A stretch of 64,000 nt of DNA, taken from Arcuatula senhousia (Eukaryota > Mollusca > Bivalvia > Mytilida > Mytilidae). The notes beneath the pieces are model-generated. The model did no database searches. It was not told where the DNA came from and saw nothing but the letters and a program-made list of their open reading frames with translations. Of the stretch, positions 47,026 through 59,000 are shown piece after piece (within the stretch, counting starts at the first letter, position 1; each line of letters opens with the position of its first letter). The stretch spans positions 36,113,275-36,177,274 of the forward strand of contig OZ020308.1 in NCBI GenBank assembly GCA_963971305.1, given 5' to 3'. The translations under genes and the position numbers were made by a program.

Positions 47026-50000
47026 GTAAGATTTTTTGAATTTGATTTATTAAAGTATCGATACTTTTATGATTTTTGAAAAAAAAATTAAAATAGAAGA
47101 ATTCAACTTTTTGTGATTAGTTTTTTTATTTGCGATATAAAAATATATGTAATTTATATATATATCGCATTCACTTGTAAGAAGAATCTTTTTTAAAAGT
47201 TTTTAACTAAACGTGACAGTGGCATTATTAATGAAAGTTATTTTAACTTGTCAAAGTAATGTTTTAACACATTGACATGCATTGCGTGAATCAGTGTAAA
47301 TATAACTGACGTTTTTTACTTATAAAGGAAAAAAATACAAATTGCAAGACAAAAAGGTAGGTAAAAGTATAGGGTTTGTAAAAGTATGTAAAATGTAATT
47401 AAAAATAAATCAAGAATTGTAAGCTTTCCAAATAGACAAATACTTCCTGAATCCCACTTTTTCTTATATGAGGGTAATTTGTTCTTTTTCGTTCTATTTA
47501 CTGTGCATACTTGAATTTAAATTTGAACTTATCACGAAGAATTTAAATAGGGTTTTTACCACTAAATATAGACAGAATACGTCAACAGTAAATCAGTAGG
47601 CCGTATACTTTTATTCAACCCACTGAACCTTAGAAACCCAAGTATTTAGTCTACTATAAGGTAAATACCCAAATCTACCTTTAAATCTTATATAAAAAAA
47701 ATCTGTTTTATATATTTACTACATTATACCAGGGTCTAAAGAAAACCAGAATATATTTCAATGATGTACGCCCTCCTAAAGTGCTTGAAAATTCCTTTGT
47801 GGAAAGATTCTCCCAGTATTAACACCTTATCGCCCGACTGTTTTGTTATTCTCCGATTTTACTACATTATACCCATATACTTTATGCTTGATACACAAGT
47901 ACATAATTGTGGTAACAGTTTGAACAAGCTAAATTTGTATGTCATTTACTTCGTCACCTGTCGTAGGAGTTCAAAAACAAAGACGTATTTGTCGACAGTT
48001 TGAAACAGAAACTTTAAAACAGTTTTCTTTTCCGTACTCGGATTTCTTTCCCTGTTAATCATATACCGATAACCCTGGTCCCGATTTGGCTTCACTAGTG
48101 TTTTTCTTCCTAATAATTTCAGTGAATAATTTCTTTCTGTTTCATTTTATTTGATGGAAATATGATTTAGATAGATTATTTCCTTCAGTAATTTTGTTGT
48201 AACTCGTTTATCTATACTTCTTGTGATCATGTGATGTAATAACTTTCGAATGTTTTGTTTGAATTCTGAAACCAAATTCAACTGACATTTTTTCATTTTA
48301 CCATTTCCCTTTATGTCAATATTTTGCAAATATATTGTAAATATTGGTAAATATTAAGCAAAAACTTATTCTGGACAGGTCTAAGATAATGCTCTAAACT
48401 CTATCTCCGTGGAGCATCTTCGGGAGTGGGGGGTCGCCCCCTGGAACTCCTACCAGGACTCTGTTCTGGATCTACCTTTGGTCTTATAAGCTGTCCCCGG
48501 ACCCACCTTGCCGAAATTATGCCTTCACTTGCTTTAAGTCCCATCTACGGCCCTGGATACTGAGAGGAAACGTGAAAATTGCAGTGTCTTTGCTAAAAGT
48601 AAAAATCTGAAACAAAGCTAATAAGTATCCCCGCAACCATCTCCAAAAATTTAATAGATGTAAATCGACAGAATGTCTAAACAATGTGGATAAGAGACTG
48701 ATACCGCCTTGCAATCTAATGGCTTTGTCGATGTTTTGCTTCTCGATTTTTTTCTCTCCTAAATCCTAAATATGAAAATTTTAAATAGCAGCTGGATATC
48801 TTAACTAGATTAATTGAAAATTTCATTAAATCCAATTGCTCAAAGCGCGCGGTTAAGGAGTAATAGAGGTTAAGAGATGGTACACCTTGTCATCTTATGG
48901 TTTACGTTTATGTTTTGATATCCATCAGATCAAATTTTAAATAAAGGGCAAATAACACGTTTAAGTAACAAAGATTGTATAAAAGTTCCATGAAAATTCA
49001 ATTATCCAAAGAAGTTTAAGAGGAGTGGAGGTCAAAAGACGGGTACCCCTTTTCATCTAATGGTTTAAGTTCATGTTTTGATATGAAAACCTAAAAATCC
49101 ATCAGATCAGATTTTAAATATTAAACGGCAATGACATTTTTATGTAAAAGATTGTATAAAAGTTTCATGAAAATTCAATTAACCAAAGAGGTTTAAGAGG
49201 AGTGGAGGTCAAAAGATGGGTATCCCTTTTTTATCCCTAGTGGTTTAAGTTCATGTTTTGATATGAAAACCTTATAATCCACCTGATCAAATTTTAATAA
49301 ACGGCAAATAATACATTTATGAATCAAAGATTGTGTAAAAGTTTCATGAAGATGCAAATGTTCAAAGAGGTAAAAGAGGAGTGGAGGTTAAAAGATGGGT
49401 ACCCCTTAACGTCTGATGGTTTAATTTCATGGTGAATTAAAAACCTAATAATCCAACTGATCAAATTTTAAATAAACGGAAAATAATACATTTATGTAAC
49501 AAATATTGCGTAAAAGTTTCATGAAATCCATTGTTCAAAGAAGTAAAAGAGGAGTTAAGATTAAACTAGAAAAACTGTAGCCGAAGCTCACAAATAAATA
49601 CCCCCCACCCCCCAAAAAAAATAATCAGATAAAATTTTAAAATAGGAGATGCACATCTACATTATGTCACAAAGATTGTGTGTAAGTTTCATGAAAATCC
49701 ATCAAGGGGTTTAGGAGGAGTTGCGAATAAGAGATGGGCACCCCCATGTAGTCAAATGGCTAAGTACATGTATTGCTATGGGAACCCCCAAAATCATTCT
49801 GATCAAACTTTCAAATAGTAGGTGCACATGTTTATTATGTTGCAAAGATTGTGTAAAAGTTTCATGAAAATCCATCAAGGGGTTTAGGAGGAGTTGCGGA
49901 TAAGAGATGGGCACCCCCATGTAGCCGAATGACTAAGTCCATGTTTTGCTATGGGAAACCCAAAAATCGTTCTGATCAAATTTTAAAATAGGAGGTGCAC

Positions 50001-53000
50001 ATCTACATTATGTCACAAAGATTGTGTGTAAGTTTCATGAAAATCCATCAAGGGGTTTAGGAGGAGTTGCGGATAAGAGATGGGTACCCCCATGTAGCCG
50101 AATGACTAAGTCCATGTTTTGCTATGGGAAACCCCAAAAATCATTCTGATCAAATTTTAAAATAGTAGGTGCACATCTACATTATGTCACAAAGATTGTG
50201 TGTAAGTTTCATGAAAATCCACCAAGGGGTTTAGGGGGAGTTGCAGATAAGAGATGGGTACCCCCATGTAGCCGAATGGCTAAGTCCATGTTTTGCTATG
50301 GGAAACCCCAAAAATCGTTCTGATCAAATTTTAAAATAGTAGGTGCACATCTACATTATGTCACAAAGATTGTGTGTAAGTTTCATGAAAATCCATCAAG
50401 GGGTTTAGGAGCAGTTGCGGATAAGAGATGGGTACCCCCATGTAGTCGAATGGCTAAGTCCATGTTTTGCTATGGGAAACCCAAAAACTCATTCTGATCA
50501 AATTTTAAAATAGTAGGTGCACATCTACATTATGTCACAAAGATTGTGTGTAAGTTTCATGAAAATCCACCAAGGGGTTTAGGAGGAGTTGCGGATAAGA
50601 GATGGGTACCCTGAAGTGTAACGGAAGGAAGGACGGACGGACGGAAGGACGGACGGACGGACACCCCTATCACTATATACCCCCCACTTTTGAAGTGGGG
50701 AGTTTAAAGATGGCTAAGTTTAAATTAAGGGAAAGCCAAGCTATGGTTCAGCTATCAATCTGATCAAATTTTAAAATAGGATATGTACACCTTCATTATG
50801 TAATAAAAATGGTTGAAAACTCTAGTTTCTGCGAAATAGATAATACTTTTAATCATACCAGTTTAACCCCGCAATATCAGACATTACAATACACGGTAAA
50901 TATTTTTCCAAGAACATTTATATAGGTATACTTGTTTCCTTTTTTCGACGAAGGGAAGTAAAAACGTGAGGTCAACATAGGATAGCAAGTTTAAGATATA
51001 TGCTTGTAATTTTAAGTAAATCTATCGTCAAAATCATGATTCATCAATGTTGATAGGGCCTAAAAAATATGTGTGTTTCAGGTTTCCCTACCTACCCTAG
51101 CTTTTTTATGCCGACCATAGCCTTTTAATTGCCATTTTTGATTAAGCAGCGTTTAACTTGAAATCTACTCCCCATTAACTCAAGTTAAAAATAAAAAAAT
51201 AAAAATTAATGTCTGCCTACCGACCCTTTTTTAAGGCATGAAACCTGAAACTTGCATACCTTTTTTGCCTAGATAGATTGTTTAACATTCCCCGTCAAGC
51301 CAACCTGACGGAGATTACGAGAGTAAGTTAATGAGTTTTGGGTTTTCAATTTTTCATTCTTGCAACACTGGCATAATTGTATTGGTTATAAAAGGGCGAC
51401 GAATATGAACAGGATAAAAAAAATGAACATGAAATGATGATGAAAAAAAGGACAAGATCGAGTTAACGGAAAAGAGGAGGGTCGTAAATTGAACCGGTTT
51501 GGTTTTCTTTGCGGTCCGCAAAAAAAAAAATTTAATTGACTTGCATGAAGCATGGTATTTTATACATACTTTGGCCTATTATGGTTAGTGGACAAACTTT
51601 CTGTATTATGACCTGACAACCATCGATCACGAGGGCCCCAATAAGATATCAGAATATCAAGACCCTTAGCCTTCTTTTGGCGATTTGATAACCTGGTCCA
51701 TATGCTGATTGATTGATTTATTGTTTTCTTTTCTTAATGTCCCGGCAATATTTCAGCAGTAATCAGAACATAAACCAGTTCTGATGTATAGCTAAAAATT
51801 CGGTATAAACCAAAGTCAAAAGACCGTAGATAAGAAATAAAGTACTAGTATTGAGAAATGAGGAGATAAAAACATTAATAAAAAAGAGCACACTAAAAAA
51901 CAAAACTCATTATTAAGAACACGCTACAAGCCTGGTCAATGCAAACAACCGTTTCTTTTGAAATACTTGTACCAAGTCATAATAATTGCGATTTTCCGTT
52001 CAATTCATCCGGCGTATAGTATCATAATTTTGTCTTTTTTAGAAAATAACGGGATTGATCATTCCTTTTCGGTAATTTCATCTGTTATGGTTTCTTCGAA
52101 TTATAACTAATTAGTTTTTTTTTAGTTAACGCTTTACTCAAAGGCACCACGAATGGGTAACAAAATAAACATAAAATGCCGTTAAAGTGGAAGCAATGGG
52201 GACATTGTCAATCGGGGGAAATGCGTTATGACAAATAAATGGAAGAAGGAGGGACAGGAAAGGTCGGAAAACTGAGCCTACAACGGGGAATCGTAAGATC
52301 CTACTGTTGCTGAAACGGACATCAGTGTTTTAACGTTTTCATTTTATTCGTACGGCGCACCACCATCATTTTAGGTCAGATTTTTAGCATTTTAGTCTGA
52401 CTAATATTTAAATAATTATTTCATCATTTAAATAATTATTTGGGGCACACAATCCATTCTGCGGAAACTAATCACAAGGTAGATAGCTATAACAGAGAAA
52501 CTTAGGGGGTCCCTGTGGTCTTAATCGTCACAAGGAATTAATTCCGGTTATATAACCTACGCATGACTAATGACTACCTTTTTTGAACAGTTGGAAGATT
52601 TTACCAGCACAGCACCATTTGATGCTTTAAGTCAGCACATGCGAGATGGACGAAAACTTTGCAAAGAGATGAAAGACTACCTCCAACAAAGGTAAGAGCT
52701 GAAACGTTTTGCTCCAAGATGTCCTTATCATAAATTTAGCATGTAGATTTCTTTATTTGAAAGAAAAAAATGAAGACAAACACTGAGTACACAAAAATGC
52801 TGGTATACAAGAGACCGACCCAGCCGACGGTCTGTAACGTAACATACGTCCGCGTTCTTTTTTGTCAAAAATGCAAATAAGTCCAATGAAAATATAGGAT
52901 ATCGGTTGGCATAATTTAAATCGGTTTTGCTAACCACCAATCTTCAGCATTAACAAGAAACGTGACCGAGCCGCGCTGTGCACAAACTGAGATTTTTAGG

Positions 53001-56000
53001 TCCAGTACCACTTTTTTTTAACATAAACAATATTGGTTAATACGCACTGGTATTTATAGTATTTTTTTTCTTTTTTAAGGTTAACCGATTAAAACATGTA
53101 AAAGAAAAAGCTTTATGAGCATTCCATGATTAAGAGACTATGTCCATTTTCCTTCCTCTATTCTTTTATCAGATTTACTTTTATATTTTCTCCAGATCTA
53201 AGATAGAATCACAGTACGTCAAAGATCTCCAGAAATTAAACAAACAAGATTTTAACAAAGAAGATATTGGGTTTGTACAAATACATCAATTTATGATAGA
53301 CAACTAAACCACATTCAATTAATCACCATTTTATTTTCACAAAGCTTAGAACCTAACTTAAATGACCAGCAAAAACATTTTTCTTATTATCAAGCTATTG
53401 GCTAGTTGTTAAAAACAAAATAATTATTTATTTTTTCCTACGATCATGCATACAAAAATAGTGTCGGTACAGGTCGGATCGACAATTGATTAACATTTAA
53501 GAATATGTTACGTTGAACCAGAGGAATCAATTCAGACTTTAAGCGTTCTTGTGCCAAAATGCATTAAAATGTTTGGGAGCGGGGCAAACAAAAATAGAGT
53601 AGGTCGGGTAGCAGGAAACAAGAATTTAATTTTTGCACAATTTAAGACATTGACTGGTTCTTTTCAGTTCAAACATGACCGACCAATCAATCAATACTTT
53701 TTAAAGACATATTACTTTCCAAATACTTAAAGTTAAAGCTTTATTGTAAAAATGAAAGCATATTCTTCCATTTTGCATGCATTTCCTTAGCATTCATTAT
53801 AATTTCCCACTTAAGGTTGTTTTATGGTTATATTTCCTAACATTCACAATAATGTCTTGTTTTAATTTTCCTTAGCATTGATTATAATTACCTTAAAGGT
53901 GTAATGGATATATCACCGCAAAAATTTCTTATTTTTTGTAAATCAACGTTAACGTGCCACAACATGCGAATGTCCAGTTAAAAAGCAAAATTTCATTACT
54001 ACATATAACTGTTTGTAACGTATCAATTTCAGAGCTCTAGAGTCTGCATGGAAGGATCTAAAAGTACAGACAGAAAATATTGCACATGTTCATGAACTTG
54101 CTGCAAGACAATTTCAGAATCTATCAAACGAGATCGCAACATTTAATGCAGAACAAAAGAAAATAACAACAGAGGTATAAATTTATTTCGATCATTTTTA
54201 TTAAAAACGCGGTTCGTGGTTCGAACTTCGTCAGGGGAGAAAATTTCATGAATCGATTTTTCGACTTTTGCTTGACACCATTTGTGAGAATGGTCTCAAG
54301 GAACGATGCTTGTCCTTCAAATTTCTTCCCCGCCTGCGACGGAAAAAAAGATTGGAGAGCAATACACCATGCAAGTCAAAGACCCCTTAATTTGTAGAGA
54401 TTGCATGATTAGAGCACGCTCAACTTAAATATACTAGTATTTCAAAAGAGATCTTAATCTTTTATTATTATAAAGATGCGTAAGTTTTTAAGTAGACCAG
54501 ATGCGAAGATGTGGAAAAAAAAGGGGTGATTATTCTTGACTTGCGTTTGCTTCCAAGTTGACGTCGTAGTAATGAAAATCGGTCTTGTTGTTCCCAGCGA
54601 CTACGTTGACTTTTTGGCGCTCCTTATGGTACAGTTACGTTTCATGGCCATTGCTTTTAAACTTCCTTTGAAAGGGGTTTTGTTTAGTTAGAATACTGCG
54701 CTCAATTTAGCTGTTAAATATTAAATAAATTAATTTTAATTTTTATAGGAGAAATTTAACAAAAGAGCACAAATATTTTTTTTCAGCATGAAGATAAGGT
54801 ATCAAAACTTCACAGTGCTGCAAAAAGTACCTATGCAAAAGTCAATAATGTAAGTAACCTAATTACGTATGGAGACTAGTTTGCAGGGACGAATTCATTT
54901 CATTAAAGGGAAGGGGCTTCGCATAAAATCAAAGGGGGATAAAAGGTTCACAGTTCACATTTCCTGAAAATCTGCAAGTAAAACAACAATAGTAGTACAA
55001 GTATTCTGAAGAAGACCAATTGATGTTTAAAAAATACAATGTAATCAACCACCCATCCGCAACCCGAAAAAAATAAAGAACACAAAACAGAACGATATTT
55101 TAAAAACTGTCATATTTGCCATTCGGTAAAACGTTACTTGGAGACACCGATTGTGTGGTTCATCCAATAAACTTCAGTCAAGTAAAGTCAAACATCTGTT
55201 TAAGGATAATGATCTTTATAAAGCTAAACTCTTATTGTTCCAGCAACATAGAGTTTATCTATCTAAATTTGAGGACAACGAAAAGGCCTCGCATGATTTG
55301 AAATATTCAGAGAATATGGTCACAGCCGTCACTCCTAAGGAAATGGACAAGGTTCGTAGAATAGTTATTGTAAATGCTTTTTGGCCGGATTTCACGGAGT
55401 GAAAAATCCGGGTAAGTCGGGCGGGCGTGCAGGCGGGGAAGAAATTTTCATAACAGTTTTCTCAGCATCTGCTAATTACAGCCACTATATGGACAACGAA
55501 AAGTCCTCACATGATTTGAAATATTCAGAGAAAATGGTCACAAGCGTCACTCCTCAGGAAATGGACAAGGTTCGTAGAGTAGTTATCAGTTTCTGCAAAC
55601 AAATCAATGAGCACGAAAGGATAGTGACTGACATAAGCTTTTACTAATATTCATTACAAATCTCCACTGCTGGACTATATAGAAAATAATGAGATGTGGA
55701 ATAAGTGTACGCGACACAGCCCACAATCAAGCGGCAATATAGAAAAATGGACAACCTCAATTGGCCCATGGTCTTAATAAAATGCATATAATTCAAATCC
55801 AATCATTATCCGCTCAAGTGTCAAAGTTTTCTCCCTAGCCCATATAGAGGTGATCTTATTCATCATTTTGTTTTCAGTTCGGCCGACTTTTGGTATAATA
55901 ATGTTGTCTGCTCTTCATATTCATAATAGTATTTTGCATTTTCAACTTATGATAGATCGTCTCTGATGAGTCTTGAATAGATGACACGCGCTTTAAGGCT

Positions 56001-59000
56001 AAGTAAAATTTATTGTCTTGAACTTTGTTGTAATTTTTATTCCATACTTGTATGTAACCCAATAAAAAAATCATGGAGGAACGTCACCTTTACAGGAAAT
56101 GACACCATTTTAGTTTTTTTAGCTCACCTTGCCGAAGGCAACGTGAGCTTTTGCCATCACTTAGCGTCCGTCGTCCGTCGTCTGTCGTCCGTCGTTCAAC
56201 TTTTCAAAAATCTTCTTCTCTGAAACCGCTTGGCCAAATGTAATGAAACTTAGTAGGGTTGTTCTGTAGTATGTCTTCTACAAAACCGTCGTTCAAAATT
56301 TTGATTCGACAAAAAACATGGCCGCCATGGCTAAAAATAGAACATAGGGGTAAATTGCAGTTTTTTTGCAAATTACTCAAAAACCGTAACAGATATCAAA
56401 ATTCTGGCACAAGGTAAAAGTGATCAGCACCTCAAGGTCTATTGCCCAGAAATTTTCAAGAAGATCCAACAACAGATGTAGGAGTTCTTGCCCTTTTTCT
56501 GGATTTTTTTTCAAAAAAATTACTTATTTAGCCCTATATCTTGAAAACTTTACAAGATATTTCAAAAATTTAAATTGCATATGACTAAGCACATCATGAT
56601 CTACAAAAGTCGTAACAGAGTCAAAGTTGTAGGATCGTTCCTTTAGGAGTTATACCCCTTGGATTGTAAAAATTGACCATTTTCACAGTTTTTTGTTTAA
56701 CTTTTCAAAAATCTTCTTCTCTGAAACTGCTTAGTCAAATGAAATGAAAGTTGGTAGGGTTGTTCAGTAGTATGTGGTCTACAAAATTATCGTTCGAAAT
56801 TTTGATTTGACAAAAAACATGGTCGCCATGGCTAAAAATAGAACATACGGGTAAATTGCATTTTTTGCAAATTACTCAAAAACGGTAACAGATATTAAAA
56901 TTCTATTTGGATAATAATGATCAGCACATAAAGATCTACCTGCCTTGAAGTTTTGAAGAAGATCTTACAATGGTTGTAGGAGTTATTGCCCATCTTCTTG
57001 TTTTTTCTTCAAATTTTGCTCTTTTAAGACTTATATCTTGAAAACAATAAAAGATATTTGAAAAATTTAAATTGCATATGGTTAAGCACATAAAGATCTA
57101 AAAATTATGTAATGGGGTCAAAGTTGTAAGACCTTTCTTGATAGGAGTTGTTTCCCTTAGAACATTAAAATTGATAAGTCCACAGAGTAGCAGTCCTTTG
57201 TTAAAATATCCAGCATATAAGTATCATCAAATACAAGGTGAGCGATTCAGGCTCCTGGGAGCCTCTAGTTATAAATAAAGTTTTCTTGTTTTTGGAATTG
57301 TTTCACAGTTTAGAGGGAATGACTGTCACATTTTTTTTTCTTCATTGGGGTATGTAAAAAAAGTTTTCACATTAAGTATTTATAATCCGCAACGTCATTC
57401 CTTAATTTCTTTTATTCAGCTAAGAACAAAGGCAGATAAAGCAAAAGACGAACTCGAAAAAGCAGGTACGTAAAGGAAACAAATATACATCTTCATTTAT
57501 ATAAAAATAAGAATAGATTAATTCAGAAACAAAATCACAGCATGCAACACATGTTATCAAGAATAAAAGATACAAAGGTGATGAATAGTAACATCTTAAC
57601 ATTGACGTTTGCGTTTCTCTATGTTTTCAAGCAAAAAGGGTCCCAAAGACCCAAATCTTATTTGTCTAACTTGTTATTTTGTTGCATACTAAAAGCAAGA
57701 CGTGTAGGATCATTATCCCAGCCAAATGGACTGATATAACACTTTCTGGCTCAGGGTATGTCAATTATAAAGAAGCAAAGGTACCAATGGCGCATCCGAA
57801 TGTCAAGTGTCCGAAAGGTTAGAGACAAAACCAGTAAACACCAACGAGAACTGGACATAAAAACAGAAAACATATACACAAAGACACGGGCACACAAAAA
57901 CTACTGAAAATCAATTTACAACACGAACTCTTGTCGTAACGAGAGTGAAATCAGGTATAGTTAACTTTCCCTTTCTGTGTAGCAACATTCCGTCCGCTCC
58001 AGAATATGGAGTTTACGTATCACAATTGATTCGTTATTCCAGAGCATGTGGGGAGTACAACGACTTCCTTGATAGAGCTACACGGCTGACAAGCAAATTG
58101 TTAACACAGGGGTACGTTGCTCCCAGGTTGTTGTCATCACTCAAGAAATTTTACGGACGACATCATGTGCTTGTATGCAAATACGGGATTTCTATCTATC
58201 AGATGAGCACAGATGTTGGTTTGACATAGAGTTTTGTAATGTCATCCTTTCCGGATTTGACCAACACTTAATCGATCTTTGGCAACGTGACGGATGTGCT
58301 ATAGCAAGCAGGAACTGCTTACTCTTCCGGAGCACCTGAGTTCACTCTCGTTTCGACTTGAGTTCGCGTTGCTGAATGCGGTTTTGTTGTTATGTGTGTG
58401 TGTTTTATGTTGTTATGTGGTTTGTTTTGTTGTGATGATTTTTTGTCTGCCGGTTTTGTCTTTGTCTTCACGGTTTTATGATACTGATTACCCCTTTGGT
58501 ACACCTTTGCTTCTCTCCGGAAGAGTAAGCAGTCCCTGCTTGCTATAGCACACCCGTCGCGTTGCAAACATAAAACATCGTTGTTTAATACAATGTTTAT
58601 TGTTGACAAAGTACACCAGGTAGAAACTTAATATGTCTTACTGTGAGAATACAAATACAGTTTAGTAGGAGGTAGTATCAAATAAATGTAAGTTTTATTC
58701 AACTTTCTAACAAATCACAAGGTTAAATTGTTTTAATATGCATGTTGGAATATTAATTTTATAGCGATAAAAAAAAATCCCACTTGTTTTTGTCTCGCCT
58801 GCGAAGCAGAGCGGGACATAGGTGTTACTTTACCGGCGGCGGCGGCGGCGACGGCGGCGTTAACTTTTTGGAAAGTTTTATGAGCACCTCCATATCTCAA
58901 GAACTATAGGTCCTGGGTTGATGAAACTTGGTATGCATATGCCCCAGTAGTAGCTTAGCACAGTTGCATCCCCATCTTTTGACCTTGACCTTGATTTTCC

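Larger units (their letters stand above)
55273..55588 (+). repeat. Partial tandem duplication of PSTPIP exon 6 and its donor
   Basis: 55273-55370 (most of exon 6, the donor gttcgt and the intron start) is repeated at 55491-55588 with about 8 differences in 96 bases. The second copy still reads DNEKSSHDLKYSEKMVTSVT followed by PQEMDK and an intact donor. Confidence 0.85.

Noticed and set aside
49684..50620. Regularly spaced repeats that could suggest a CRISPR-like array
   Set aside because: The whole 174-bp unit is conserved with no unique spacers, and the context is a eukaryotic mobile element.
53271..53300. Read-through of PSTPIP exon 3 past GATATTGG
   Set aside because: The donor gtttgt at 53271 restores the correct Gly-Ala-Leu-Glu join to exon 4, as expected for F-BAR proteins.
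55166..55243. Longer version of PSTPIP exon 6 using an acceptor near 55176
   Set aside because: In frame, but its pyrimidine tract is poor and the extra 22 or so residues have no place in the family alignment; the acceptor at 55243 fits exactly.
58282..58565. Interpreted first as a MITE with 49-bp TIRs
   Set aside because: The left arm is the end of the retroelement coding frame (LWQRDGC...LLFRST) and the middle is its 3' UTR, also seen at 43885-44095.
58294..58609. Overlapping open frames on both strands (84 and 96 codons)
   Set aside because: They lie in the retroelement 3' UTR and its inverted repeat; no independent protein features.
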